Assembly (NCBI RefSeq): GCF_030271165.1
Contig: NZ_JASSZH010000040.1
Coordinates: 1-54,488, forward strand
Length of the DNA: 54,488 nucleotides
Origin: Psychromicrobium xiongbiense
GTDB lineage: Bacteria; Actinomycetota; Actinomycetes; Actinomycetales; Micrococcaceae
Direction: 5' to 3'
In this document: positions 1 through 10,115 of the stretch, piece after piece
How positions within the stretch are numbered: position 1 is the stretch's first letter
Layout: each line of letters opens with the position of its first letter
Notes under the pieces: generated by a model
The model's database searches: none
Seen by the model: the letters and a program-made list of their open reading frames with translations, nothing else
What the model was told of the DNA's origin: nothing
Translations under genes and position numbers: made by a program

Positions 1-28
1 TTCGATGAGGTGCAGTACACCCGTGGAA

Positions 29-481
29 TCAGTCTTTGAGCGGGACGCCGTTGACGTCCGTCTTGAACCCATCCACGCCGCACAGGATCAGGATGCCTTC
101 AATGAATCCCCACAGGCCGGCGATGCCGAAGGTGACAATGCTCAGAATGAGCTGGATGACACCGATCTTGGTGTAACCAAGGTAGAAGCGGTGGATGCCG
201 AGGCTGCCCAGGAAGATGCCGAGGAGCCCGGCAACGATCTTGGACTTCTGCTCGTAACCAGCGGCATACGGCTGTGCATAGCCGGGCTGGGTGTAGCCCT
301 GCTGCTCGTAGCCAGCCTGGGGCGCCTGCGGCTGCGCATACTGTGCTTCCGGGGCGGGCGGAGTTCCGTAGCCCGGAGCGGGTGCGTCGTAGCCGGGCTG
401 GGTGTAGCCCGGGGTGGCCGGGGGAACATTGGCCGACTCAGGGTTGGGGTTGTAGCCAGGGTTCTGGGGAGTTTCGCTCAT
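29..481 (-). CDS. TM2 domain membrane protein
   Basis: The 150-residue protein has a Pro/Gln/Tyr/Gly-rich N-terminal half (about residues 1-75, repeats of the type QPGY/APGYG). A TM2 domain follows: a hydrophobic helix with the G-IHRFYLG signature (near residues 95-102), a short turn, and a second helix. The sequence shows two membrane segments and a disordered, probably cytoplasmic, N-terminus. TM2 proteins are widespread and their biochemical role is unknown. The start is supported by GAAAGGA on the reverse strand just upstream. It is divergent from groL, so the roughly 365 bp between them holds both promoters. The family call is firm and no function can be assigned. Confidence 0.9.
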   Translation of the reverse strand: MSETPQNPGYNPNPESANVPPATPGYTQPGYDAPAPGYGTPPAPEAQYAQPQAPQAGYEQQGYTQPGYAQPYAAGYEQKSKIVAGLLGIFLGSLGIHRFYLGYTKIGVIQLILSIVTFGIAGLWGFIEGILILCGVDGFKTDVNGVPLKD

Positions 482-635
482 AATTGTCCTTTCACAGTGA
501 TGACACAGTCGACGGTAGTCGACTGGCCGCGCTGACTGAAGAGCAACGCACCATCAAGCCGTACTGTGACGGAGGAAGTGCGGAGGCCAGGTGGTAGAAA
601 AATCGGCGGAGTGCCGGAGCCGCTTGCCACGTTCG

Positions 636-662
636 CTTGCACTCTCACCCCTCGAGTGCTAA
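636..662 (+). promoter_or_regulatory. CIRCE operator 1 (HrcA site)
   Basis: The right arm GAGTGCTAA is perfect, the spacer is 9 bases, and the left arm CTTGCACTC matches the CIRCE consensus at 7 of 9 positions. A possible promoter overlaps it, with TTGCAC at 637-642 and AATTAT at 661-666, 18 bases apart. HrcA bound here would block the groL promoter. Confidence 0.9.
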
Positions 663-670
663 TTATTGAG

Positions 671-697
671 TTAGCACTCTCCCGTCTCGACTGCTAA
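671..697 (+). promoter_or_regulatory. CIRCE operator 2 (HrcA site)
   Basis: This is a second CIRCE element. The left arm TTAGCACTC is perfect, the spacer is 9 bases, and the right arm GACTGCTAA matches at 8 of 9 positions. It starts 8 bases after the first element ends, giving tandem operators upstream of groL. Confidence 0.9.
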
Positions 698-810
698 ATG
701 GTCGACGGCGGGCAGGGAAGGCTGGTGGGCGAGGCGTTGAACTTCAGGCACCGATTGCCGGGGGCGCAACGCCGTCCGTCGCGGGCGTCGCACTGGCTTG
801 GTATCTGTGA

Positions 811-2484
<1,674 letters not shown>

Positions 2485-2501
2485 TCCCAGAGCTATCGGT
2501 G

Positions 2502-2531
2502 AAGGCGCTCCCGCTTCTGCGGGGGCGCCTT
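2502..2531 (+). terminator. Hairpin after groL
   Basis: A 13-base stem (AAGGCGCTCCCGC against GCGGGGGCGCCTT, one G-T wobble) with a TTCT loop lies 17 bases after the groL stop. There is no long T run, as is common for terminators in high-GC actinobacteria. Confidence 0.75.
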
Positions 2532-2546
2532 CCGCGCATCCGGCCT

Positions 2547-2598
2547 AGGCCGGACAAACCCGGCCCAGGCCGGACAAACACCGCTAGGCCGGACAAAC
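2547..2598 (+). repeat. Three direct repeats upstream of the PucR gene
   Basis: The 13-mer AGGCCGGACAAAC occurs at 2547-2559, 2567-2579 and 2586-2598, with start-to-start distances of 20 and 19 bases (about two helical turns). All copies lie within 130 bases of the PucR-family start codon, so an operator array for that regulator is a reasonable guess. A tandem duplication without function is possible. Confidence 0.6.
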
Positions 2599-2673
2599 CC
2601 CTCGGGGCGGGTGTCTCAAGCACAGGCGCTACAGTGAAGGGCAACGACGGAGGAAAGCAGGAGGCGCAGCGCC

Positions 2674-4239
2674 ATGAAACTCGCGGAGCTGATGGCGCGT
2701 GAGGACTTCGGCCTGAGCGCAGTGGTGCTGGTCCCCGAGGCCGTAGGACGCACACTCGCGGAACCCTACATCACCGATCTGCCGGACCCCAGGCCCTTTC
2801 TCTCGGAGGGCGATCTGGTCCTGACCTCGGGAATGTGGCTGACCCATCCCGGCGGCACCGAGCGCTTCGTGTCAGCGGCGGCTGAGCGGCGGGTGGTTGC
2901 CGTCGTCATCGGCCTCCTGGCGATCGGTAGCCTGCCAGAGGCACTCATTGAGGCCTGCCGGGCACACCAGGTCACCCTGCTCACGGTGCCCAGCCATGTC
3001 TCGTTCAAGTCGATTGCTGAGGCGGTCCATGGTGAAGCGCAGAGCGAGGCGCTCCTGGAGCGCAGCATCGCGGTCAACCGGCGGCTCCGCCATCAGATGG
3101 GGCGCGATGACGCAGCCCAGACCGCGCTGGACCTGCTGGGCGAGGAATTCGGCATCGACGCCTACACAGTCGATGGGGCAGCCCAGCTCACCGCGCGGCA
3201 CGGCCAGGACCTGGACCTGCCGTTCATCGCCACGTTATGGGCCCGGATGCTCAGCTCCCGCACCAGGGAGACGGTGACGCTCTCCGATACCTCGGGCCGG
3301 ACCCTCTCCGTCTGGCCGCTCGAGCTGGCGGGAGGTCAGTTCGGTGGCTTTGTGGCCGCCCACGGTGATCACCGCCAGTGGCGTTCCGAGGTTCTCATGG
3401 TGGTCGATGTCGTCATTGGAGCGCTGCGCTTCGATGCGGAACTGGCTGCCCGGCGCAGGCAGCTCCGCAACGGGCACGTGGTGGAACTCGTCGAAGCGCT
3501 GAGTGCGGATTCGATCTCTCCCGGGGATCTGTCCGCCCATTTGCGGCTGGAGGGGGCCAATCCTCTGGAGCCGTTCACGGTGGTGGTGGCCCGGGCGGAC
3601 GAGGACACGGTGCCCTTGCAGGCGCTCCAGGCTCTGGTGCGGGGGTTGTTCCCGCACCACGTGGACCGGATGGTGGATTGCTCCACGGAGGATTCTGCAG
3701 TGCTGCTGGTCAACGGCGAGACCGGGCCCGAGGGGATCAGCGTGGACCCTGAGGGACGCGAGACACTGATGATCTGGTGCGCGGGACGCCGGGTGCGGAT
3801 CGGGGTCAGCGATCCCGTCCCCCGGGCGAGTGGCCTGGCCGGGGCGGTCCGCCAGGCGCGTCATCGGCAGGAGACGGCGACCGGCACCTCGGAACTGGTG
3901 ATCGCCCTGACCGACGCGCTGGTCGATTCGCATCGTGGGCTGTTGGAAGCGACCAGCCGCCAGGCTCGCAGGCAGTTCTCGCAGACCCTGCTCAGCCCCG
4001 TCCTGGAGTACGACCGCCGGCACGGCAGCGCCCTGCTGGAGACCCTGGAAGTGTTCCTGGACAGCTGCGGGGTCTGGCAACGAGCCGCGGAAACCCTGTT
4101 TCTGCATCCCAACACACTGCGCTACCGGATGGCCAGGGTCGAGGAGCTCACCCACCGGGACATGGCGTCGATGGGTGACCGGGTGGATCTCTACCTGGCG
4201 CTGAACTGCCTCAGGGACACGGCTGAAGAACCTAGCTGA
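2674..4239 (+). CDS. PucR-family transcriptional regulator
   Basis: The 521-residue protein has an N-terminal PucR-type sensor region (about residues 1-125, with DPRPFLSEGDLVLTSG). A GGDEF-like/GAF-type middle follows, then a C-terminal PucR helix-turn-helix (about residues 455-515, with AAETLFLHPNTLRYRMARVEEL). Family members activate or repress purine, amino-acid or amide catabolism. AGGAGG precedes the ATG. It lies convergent to a gene pair containing adenine deaminase and close to an amidohydrolase/ABC-importer operon, which makes purine or related nitrogen catabolism a likely regulon. The repeats at 2547-2598 may be its own operator. The inducer is unknown. Confidence 0.9.
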   Translation: MKLAELMAREDFGLSAVVLVPEAVGRTLAEPYITDLPDPRPFLSEGDLVLTSGMWLTHPGGTERFVSAAAERRVVAVVIGLLAIGSLPEALIEACRAHQVTLLTVPSHVSFKSIAEAVHGEAQSEALLERSIAVNRRLRHQMGRDDAAQTALDLLGEEFGIDAYTVDGAAQLTARHGQDLDLPFIATLWARMLSSRTRETVTLSDTSGRTLSVWPLELAGGQFGGFVAAHGDHRQWRSEVLMVVDVVIGALRFDAELAARRRQLRNGHVVELVEALSADSISPGDLSAHLRLEGANPLEPFTVVVARADEDTVPLQALQALVRGLFPHHVDRMVDCSTEDSAVLLVNGETGPEGISVDPEGRETLMIWCAGRRVRIGVSDPVPRASGLAGAVRQARHRQETATGTSELVIALTDALVDSHRGLLEATSRQARRQFSQTLLSPVLEYDRRHGSALLETLEVFLDSCGVWQRAAETLFLHPNTLRYRMARVEELTHRDMASMGDRVDLYLALNCLRDTAEEPS

Positions 4240-4249
4240 TCTGTAGCAC

Positions 4250-4702
4250 CTAGCTGATGTGGAGCACGGGGACTCCGTATTCTCCGGCCGGCCGGCTCAG
4301 CGTGGGGGAGAGAAGCTCCTCCAGCACGATCTCCGCCACATAGTGGGTCTCTGCGGAAAGCACATGACCGGAGTAGGCGGCGGAGCGGTGCGCCTTTTCG
4401 CCGACCGCGGCGTGGAGGTGCACGCTGTGTGTGCCCTGGTCCGCATCGAAACTGACCGTCCCGTTGCCCATGCCTTCGGTGTGGTGGAGGGTGACGGCAT
4501 CGGGCATCGGGGCATCCCAGTTGCTGGGCTCACCCTCGGTGCCGATCATGGTCACAGTGCGGAAGGCACCCAGAAACACTGGGATGCTGGCCTGACGGAT
4601 GCCGTGCTGACGGCAGGCCTCCGCGATCGATTCCAGGACGTCGTCGCCCGGGTCCAGGACCAGCAGAATCCGGCGGCCCAGTTGTAGTTCGGTACTGTTC
4701 AT
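4250..4702 (-). CDS. PPC-domain (DUF296) protein
   Basis: The 150-residue protein is a single PPC/DUF296 domain: an N-terminal strand with RRILLVLDPGDDVLESI, a middle G-F-TVTMIG block, and the metal-site-like HSVHLHAAVG near residue 95. In plants this fold joins AT-hook DNA-binding proteins. Bacterial members are small soluble trimers of unknown function with a possible zinc site. Its start codon overlaps the stop of the adenine deaminase gene (ATGA), so the two are co-transcribed and translationally coupled. It ends 11 bases from the convergent PucR gene. No function beyond the family is claimed. Confidence 0.85.
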   Translation of the reverse strand: MNSTELQLGRRILLVLDPGDDVLESIAEACRQHGIRQASIPVFLGAFRTVTMIGTEGEPSNWDAPMPDAVTLHHTEGMGNGTVSFDADQGTHSVHLHAAVGEKAHRSAAYSGHVLSAETHYVAEIVLEELLSPTLSRPAGEYGVPVLHIS

Positions 4703-5751
4703 CGGGTGGCATCACGCTCTGCGGGTGCGGCCTGCTGTGTTGCACAGGCATCAACCAGAGCGCAGAGCCGATCCTTCTCCGCCTCGGGGAGGAAGGCCGA
4801 GCGGAAGGAATTGCGGGCCAGCCGCGCCAGGTCCGTCGTGGAGAGCCCCAGTGCGTGTTCCAGGGCGGCGAAATTGTCATCAACATAGCCTCCGAAGTAC
4901 GCGGGATCGTCGCTGTTGACGCTGACCAGCAGGTTCTCCTCCAGCATCCGGCGCAGGGGATGCTCGGCAAGATCGGGCGAGGCCGTTTTCAGGCTCAGGT
5001 TGGACAGTGGGCACACGGTCAGCGGGATCTGCTTGTCCCAGAGCGCGGTCACCAGGGCTGGGTCCTCCAGCGCACGGTTGCCGTGGTCGATGCGTTCCAC
5101 CTGGAGCAGGTCAAGTGCCTGCCAGACGTAATCGGGGCCGCCCTCCTCGCCGGCATGGGCCACCCGATGCAGGCCCTCGGCGGCGGCCCGGGCATATACA
5201 TCGGTGAACAACGATGGCGGGAAGCCGATTTCCGAGGAATCCAGGCCCACGCCGATGAACTGGTCCCGGTAAGGCAGGGCGAGGCTGAGCGTGTCCTGCG
5301 CAGCTTCGGGGCCCAGATGGCGCAGGAAGCACAGGATCAGCTCTGCGGAGATGCCCAGGGTCTTGCGCCCCTGCTCGAAGGCTGCAGAGAAGCCCTCGAA
5401 GACTGCGGCCAAGGGCACGCCGTTCTCCAGATGGGTCTGTGGATCGAAGAACGCCTCCACATGCTGGACGCCCCCGGCCTTCGCCCGCTGGAGGTAGCTG
5501 TAGGCCAGATCGTAGAAGTCCTCTGCCGTACGCAGGACGGAAAGATTGGCGTAATAGATGTCCAGGAAGGACTGGAGATCGCTGAACACGTACCGGGAGC
5601 GCAGCTCCGCCGGATCAGAACTGGGCAGAGCAAGGCCGTTCCTGCGGGCCAGGCTGACCAGCAGTTCGGCTTCCAGGGTTCCCTCGAGGTGGACATGCAG
5701 TTCAGCGGTGGGCCACACACGGGCCTCCTGGTTCGCTTGGACGTGCCGCAC
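4699..5751 (-). CDS. Adenine deaminase (adenosine/AMP deaminase superfamily)
   Basis: The 350-residue zinc amidohydrolase shows all metal and catalytic motifs: ELHVHLEG (HxH), HAGEEGG, RIDHG and VNSDDPAYFGGY. The segment GVGLDSSEIGFPP, and HPLRRMLEE before the SDDPAYF block, are typical of the adenine deaminase branch rather than true adenosine deaminases (which carry a D-AGDE-type motif). The expected reaction is adenine + H2O to hypoxanthine + NH3. The start is GTG, with GAGG a few bases upstream; the nearby ATG is out of frame. It is followed by the PPC-domain gene with a 4-base overlap. Substrate preference is inferred from motifs only. Confidence 0.85.
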   Translation of the reverse strand: MRHVQANQEARVWPTAELHVHLEGTLEAELLVSLARRNGLALPSSDPAELRSRYVFSDLQSFLDIYYANLSVLRTAEDFYDLAYSYLQRAKAGGVQHVEAFFDPQTHLENGVPLAAVFEGFSAAFEQGRKTLGISAELILCFLRHLGPEAAQDTLSLALPYRDQFIGVGLDSSEIGFPPSLFTDVYARAAAEGLHRVAHAGEEGGPDYVWQALDLLQVERIDHGNRALEDPALVTALWDKQIPLTVCPLSNLSLKTASPDLAEHPLRRMLEENLLVSVNSDDPAYFGGYVDDNFAALEHALGLSTTDLARLARNSFRSAFLPEAEKDRLCALVDACATQQAAPAERDATR

Positions 5752-6120
5752 CAGGACCTCAGGTGCGGCATCTGGGTGCGGCAGTGAATCCGCGTCAGCG
5801 GTGCTGTCAGCGGAACGCAGCTCACTCAGACAGAGTCAGCTAAGCACGGGGGCGTCCTCCGCGGCATCGTGGCTTTTGCCAAGATTGTGGGCTCCGGTCG
5901 GGGGATCTTTGGATGATTCGGCAAAGGTCAGGGGGTGCGGTGGCCGTCTCTGACCTCGTCTGAGCGCACTCGTAGCGGGTGTCACTTGCCGATATCACTG
6001 AAAATTGGCAGGAGCCGCGAATCATCTCCTCTGTTTTGACGTGGAATCCACCGGTGCGAGGTGGTTGGATGAGGACGATAGGCCATGACTAACCCACAAC
6101 TCTTCCAGGAGGGTGCGCCC
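5752..6120. other. Divergent intergenic region, no gene seen
   Basis: These 369 bases separate the divergently transcribed deaminase pair and the amidohydrolase operon. I see no coding region. Inverted TTTGCC (5875-5880) and GGCAAA (5920-5925) hexamers and a short CCACC/GGTGG hairpin (6048-6064) are present, and TTGACG occurs at 6036-6041. No convincing -10 box is paired with it. Promoters for both directions must lie here. Confidence 0.5.
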
Positions 6121-7344
6121 GTGAACTCCGCCGCAAACACCGCGCCCGAGGTGCAGCAGCTCGACGGCATCCCGCTCTGGGACGGCGTCTCCAGCGTCGG
6201 GCCGGCGACACTTCGTTGGCGCGGCGACCGCATCGAGCAGGTCACCGCGGATTCCACCGCGCCTCGGAGCGAACTGAGCATCATCCCCGGGCTGGTTGAC
6301 ACTCACGTGCACCTCGGATCTTCGGCAAGCGCAGTCAAGGGCGACTGGGTGTCCTGGCCGCTGATCACCCCGCCGGAAGAGCGCGCCCTGCACATTGCTG
6401 CCAATGCGCAGCAGGCGGCACGGGGAGGCGTGACCACACTGCGCGATCTGGCCGGAGATGAACTTCAGCTCTCCGTATCCCGCGCCTTTGACTCCGGTAT
6501 CCTGGCGGGCCCACGCCTGCTGGTGAACGGCCAGGTCGGCATGACGGCCGGTCACGGAGACCTGTTCATCCCCCCGCACTACCCTCACCGACCCCCCGTT
6601 GCGGACAGCCCGGACGAGTGCCGCAAACTCGTCCGGCACTGGGCCCGCGTGGGCGCCCATGGCGTGAAGATTTACACCAGCGGTGGCGTCCTCTCGATGG
6701 GGGACCGGGTGGGGTGGCGCAACCAGACGATGGCGGAAATCCTGACCACGCTGGACGAGGCTCACGCCCTGGGCCTGAAAGTTGCTGCACATACCCATAG
6801 CAGCGAAGGGGTCGACATCGCCCTGGAGGTGGGTGTCGATTCCATCGAGCACGGCACCGGGGTCACCTCGGCCCACTGGGAGACCCTGGTGGCCCGGAAC
6901 CTCCCGGTGGCTCCGACCCTGCTGATCAACGACGCCATCGCCGATGGGCGCGTCCCGATCTCCGCGGAGGCGCAGGCCAAAGCGCAGGAGGTCGTGGCGG
7001 ATCGCAATCGCAATTTTGCCGGGGCCGGCGCGGCGGGGGTCCGCTTCGTCCTGGGCACGGATGCGAATGGCTTCATGGTCCGCTTCGGCGACCAGCATGA
7101 AGAAGTCCGGCTGATGGCTGAGATGTTCGAATGGTCCGCTGAACGGGCGCTGCAGGCTGCAACGTCCGATGCCGCCGATGCCGTGGGGCTCGGTGCCTCG
7201 GTGGGTCGCCTGCAGGAAGGCTACGGGGCAGACTTCATCGTGCTCCGCGGCCGGCCGTGGGAGACCATCGATGACCTGCGTCCGGAAAACATCGTGGCCG
7301 TCGTCTCCCGTGGCGTCGTCGTCTCCGGCTCACTTCCGCTCTAA
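6121..7344 (+). CDS. Metal-dependent amidohydrolase (imidazolonepropionase/prolidase-like)
   Basis: The roughly 407-residue amidohydrolase shows GLVDTHVHLG (HxH metal site), an SGGVLSM region after VKIYTSG, AHTHSS, SIEHGTGV, and FVLGTDANG (catalytic Asp), ending in a composite beta domain (GADFIVLRGRPW). This is the COG1228 group, which hydrolyses cyclic amides or X-Pro/X-Arg dipeptides. The start is GTG 6121, preceded by AGGAGGG with a 7-base spacer. The in-frame ATG at 6085 is upstream of that ribosome-binding site and less likely. It opens an operon with a full peptide-type ABC importer, so the substrate is probably an imported peptide or amide. The exact reaction is unknown. Confidence 0.85.
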   Translation: MNSAANTAPEVQQLDGIPLWDGVSSVGPATLRWRGDRIEQVTADSTAPRSELSIIPGLVDTHVHLGSSASAVKGDWVSWPLITPPEERALHIAANAQQAARGGVTTLRDLAGDELQLSVSRAFDSGILAGPRLLVNGQVGMTAGHGDLFIPPHYPHRPPVADSPDECRKLVRHWARVGAHGVKIYTSGGVLSMGDRVGWRNQTMAEILTTLDEAHALGLKVAAHTHSSEGVDIALEVGVDSIEHGTGVTSAHWETLVARNLPVAPTLLINDAIADGRVPISAEAQAKAQEVVADRNRNFAGAGAAGVRFVLGTDANGFMVRFGDQHEEVRLMAEMFEWSAERALQAATSDAADAVGLGASVGRLQEGYGADFIVLRGRPWETIDDLRPENIVAVVSRGVVVSGSLPL

Positions 7345-7422
7345 ATCACTCACCTGCGCTCCCGCCGGATCTTGAGACCGCATCTTGATCACCGGCGGGG
7401 GCACCCGCGAAGGACACACACC

Positions 7423-9036
7423 GTGAAACTCTCTCTCCAGGCCGCCCCTCAGGGGCTGCTCCGCACCGGGGCTCTTGCCCTGGCTGCCGTTTTTGCCGCC
7501 GGCATGCTGGCCAGCTGCTCCTCGGGATCCTCCGATGCCTCGTCCACCGCGACCAAGGACGAAGCAGTCTTCGCCCTCAAGGAGGATCCGGGCTGCCTGG
7601 ATCCCCAGCAGGTCACCCTGACCACGGCTCTGAACGTGAGCCGTCAGATGGTCGACTCTCTGCTCGATCAGGACCCGAAGAGCGGGAAGATCGTCCCCTG
7701 GCTCGCCACCACGTGGAAGTCCAATGACACGCTGACCGAGTTCAGCTTCACTCTCCGCGATGGCGTGACCTTCAGCGACGGCTCCGCGCTCACCGCAGAC
7801 GCCGTCAAGGCCAACTTTGATGCACTGGCAAAGCTGGGACCGGCGAAGGCCTCGCTGGCCTCGCAGTACCTGGCCGGCTACACAGGCACCACGGTGACCG
7901 ATCCCAAGAGCTTCAAGGTCACCTTCTCCGCACCGAACGCCCAGTTCCTGCAGGGCTCCACCACCACCACCCTGGGCCTGGTGGCGCAGAAGTCCACCGA
8001 GGCCACGGCGGATCAGCGCTGCCAGGGCATTGTGGGCAGCGGCCCCTTCACCCTGACCTCCTACACCAAGAATGACTCGGTGAACATCGCCCAGCGGGCC
8101 GGCTACAACTGGGGCTCCGAACTGCGCGGCCACCAGGGCGTCACGTACGTCAAGAGCGTGCGCTTCCCGATCATCGCGGAGAACAGCGTGCGTACCGGCG
8201 GCCTGGCCTCGGGCGAATTCGACCTGATCCAGGATCTGCCCTACGCCGATGAGGCACGGTTCACCAATGACAAGTACCATCTCTTCGCGGCCGCCAACCC
8301 CGGTGTGCCCAACAGCCTGATCGCCAACACCACCAAGGGATTCCTGGGGGATGTGAACGTGCGCAAGGCGCTCATGATGGGCACCAACCGCCAGGAGATC
8401 AACGACCTGACCGGTTCCAGGAGCGGCAAGGCACCCACCAGCGCCCTGACCTCCAGCACCCCCGGCTACACCAGCCAGGCGGATCTGATGAAGTTTGATC
8501 CGCAAGGTGCCAAGGCGCTCCTGCAGAAGGACGGCTGGACCCTCGGCTCCGACGGGTACTTCGCCAAGGACGGCAAGAAGCTCACCCTCACGGTGACCGC
8601 CTTCTACGCCCAGGATGTCTTCGAGGCGGCCCAGATCCAGCTCAAGAAGGTCGGCATCGACCTGCAGCTGAAGATGGTGACCTCCGGTGATTTCTTCGGT
8701 GCGATCGCCAGCGGCAACTACGAACTCATCGGTGGCGCGCTGACCCGTACCGACCCGGATGTGCTGCGTGTGCTGCTGTCCAAGAACGCCAAGTCACACT
8801 GGGGCATCATCGATGACCCGCAGCTGGAGGATCTGCTGGCCAAGCAGGCACAGACGGCTGATACCGCGGCCCGCCAGAAGCTCATTGACGATGCTCAGAA
8901 GCGCATCATCGACCAGGCCTACCTGGTGCCGCTGCTGGAAACCGTGCAGTTGCACGGCGCCAGCGCCAAGACCACAGGGCTCGTTTTCGATTCCGCCTCG
9001 CGGATCAACCTGTACGACCTGCGCGTCGCACCCTGA
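7423..9036 (+). CDS. ABC importer solute-binding lipoprotein (family 5)
   Basis: This is a solute-binding protein of the dipeptide/oligopeptide/nickel family, about 537 residues. It has a Sec signal with lipobox LASC (lipid-anchored Cys near residue 32), then the family pattern: DPQQVTLTTALNVSRQMVDSL, TWKSNDTLTEFSFTLRDGV-FSDG, and VRKALMMGTNR. The GTG start at 7423 has GAAGGA 8 bases upstream and gives a normal signal peptide. The longer in-frame ATG at 7372 would add 17 charged residues and is rejected. It delivers substrate to the permeases encoded next. The ligand cannot be read from the sequence. Confidence 0.93.
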   Translation: MKLSLQAAPQGLLRTGALALAAVFAAGMLASCSSGSSDASSTATKDEAVFALKEDPGCLDPQQVTLTTALNVSRQMVDSLLDQDPKSGKIVPWLATTWKSNDTLTEFSFTLRDGVTFSDGSALTADAVKANFDALAKLGPAKASLASQYLAGYTGTTVTDPKSFKVTFSAPNAQFLQGSTTTTLGLVAQKSTEATADQRCQGIVGSGPFTLTSYTKNDSVNIAQRAGYNWGSELRGHQGVTYVKSVRFPIIAENSVRTGGLASGEFDLIQDLPYADEARFTNDKYHLFAAANPGVPNSLIANTTKGFLGDVNVRKALMMGTNRQEINDLTGSRSGKAPTSALTSSTPGYTSQADLMKFDPQGAKALLQKDGWTLGSDGYFAKDGKKLTLTVTAFYAQDVFEAAQIQLKKVGIDLQLKMVTSGDFFGAIASGNYELIGGALTRTDPDVLRVLLSKNAKSHWGIIDDPQLEDLLAKQAQTADTAARQKLIDDAQKRIIDQAYLVPLLETVQLHGASAKTTGLVFDSASRINLYDLRVAP

Positions 9037-9089
9037 GTGCGGCCTCGCACCGACTGGTCTGACAGGGATATATCCAGCAAGGAGAAGTT

Positions 9090-10112
9090 GTGAACGCGCG
9101 CCGATCCTCTTCGGGATCCGGGTGGCCCGGGGTACTGAAATCCGTGGGTCTGAAGGTCCTGCAATTCGTCTTCGTCGTGTGGGCGACCTACACGGTGACC
9201 TTTGCCCTGATCCACTTCCTGCCGGGTGATCCGGTGCTGGCGGCACTTTCGCTCAAGGGCGGAGAGGCCACCAGCACCGACCCTGCGGTGCTCGATGGGT
9301 TGCGCAAGCAGTACGGCCTGGACGGCTCGCTCTGGGATCAGTACATCCGGCATTTTGTGGCGCTGCTGCACGGTGACTTGGGCATCTCCATTGCAACCGG
9401 CCAGCCCGTGGCCACCATGGTGGCCCGCGTGCTGCCGAACACGGCCGCCATCGCCGGTCTGGCATTGCTGATCGGCATCCTGCTGGCGGTGGCGGTCACC
9501 TACTTCGCCTTTGTCACCAAGAGGGCGTGGCTGCGGCAGACTCTGCTGCAGCTGCCCCCGCTGGGCGTGGCCATCCCCGCGTTCCTGATGGGTCTGGTGC
9601 TGCTGAGCATCTTCTCCTTCGGCCTGGGCTGGCTCCCGTCCTCGGGGACCAGGAACCCGCTCAGCGTAGTGCTGCCCTCGATCACGCTGGCACTGCCGGT
9701 GGGTGCGATTTTCTTCCAGGTGTTCTCTGCCGCGGTGTTTGAAGCCGCTGGCGGTGCCTATGTGTTCACCGCGGTAGCGAAGGGTCTGCCGGAGCAGCGG
9801 ATCTTCTTCCGTCACGTGCTGCGCAACGCCATGCTGCCGTCGGTGACCATTCTGGGCTTGCAGATCGGCTACCTGGCCGGTGGCACCGCGGTGGTGGAGA
9901 CCGTGTTCTCGCGGGACGGCATCGGGCGTCTGACCGTGGAATCGGTGCTGGCTCGCGATGTCAACACGCTCAGCGGGGTCGTGGTGGTGGTGGCGGTGGT
10001 CTACGCCGCCGTGAACCTGCTGGTGGATCTGTCCTACCGGCTGATCGACCCGCGCACTCAGCGCCGGGCCACGAAGACCCCGGTGCCCACGGCCGTTGCG
10101 AAGGAGGCCTGA
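9090..10112 (+). CDS. ABC importer permease, DppB/OppB type
   Basis: The 340-residue inner-membrane permease has the DppB-type N-terminus (a first helix, then FLPGDPVLAAL and LRKQYGLDGSLWDQY). About six membrane helices follow, with a C-terminal EAA loop (near AKGLPEQRIFFRHVLRNA) that contacts the ATPase. The GTG start has AAGGAG 5 bases upstream. It pairs with the DppC-type permease encoded 3 bases downstream. Confidence 0.93.
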   Translation: MNARRSSSGSGWPGVLKSVGLKVLQFVFVVWATYTVTFALIHFLPGDPVLAALSLKGGEATSTDPAVLDGLRKQYGLDGSLWDQYIRHFVALLHGDLGISIATGQPVATMVARVLPNTAAIAGLALLIGILLAVAVTYFAFVTKRAWLRQTLLQLPPLGVAIPAFLMGLVLLSIFSFGLGWLPSSGTRNPLSVVLPSITLALPVGAIFFQVFSAAVFEAAGGAYVFTAVAKGLPEQRIFFRHVLRNAMLPSVTILGLQIGYLAGGTAVVETVFSRDGIGRLTVESVLARDVNTLSGVVVVVAVVYAAVNLLVDLSYRLIDPRTQRRATKTPVPTAVAKEA

Positions 10113-10115
10113 GCC

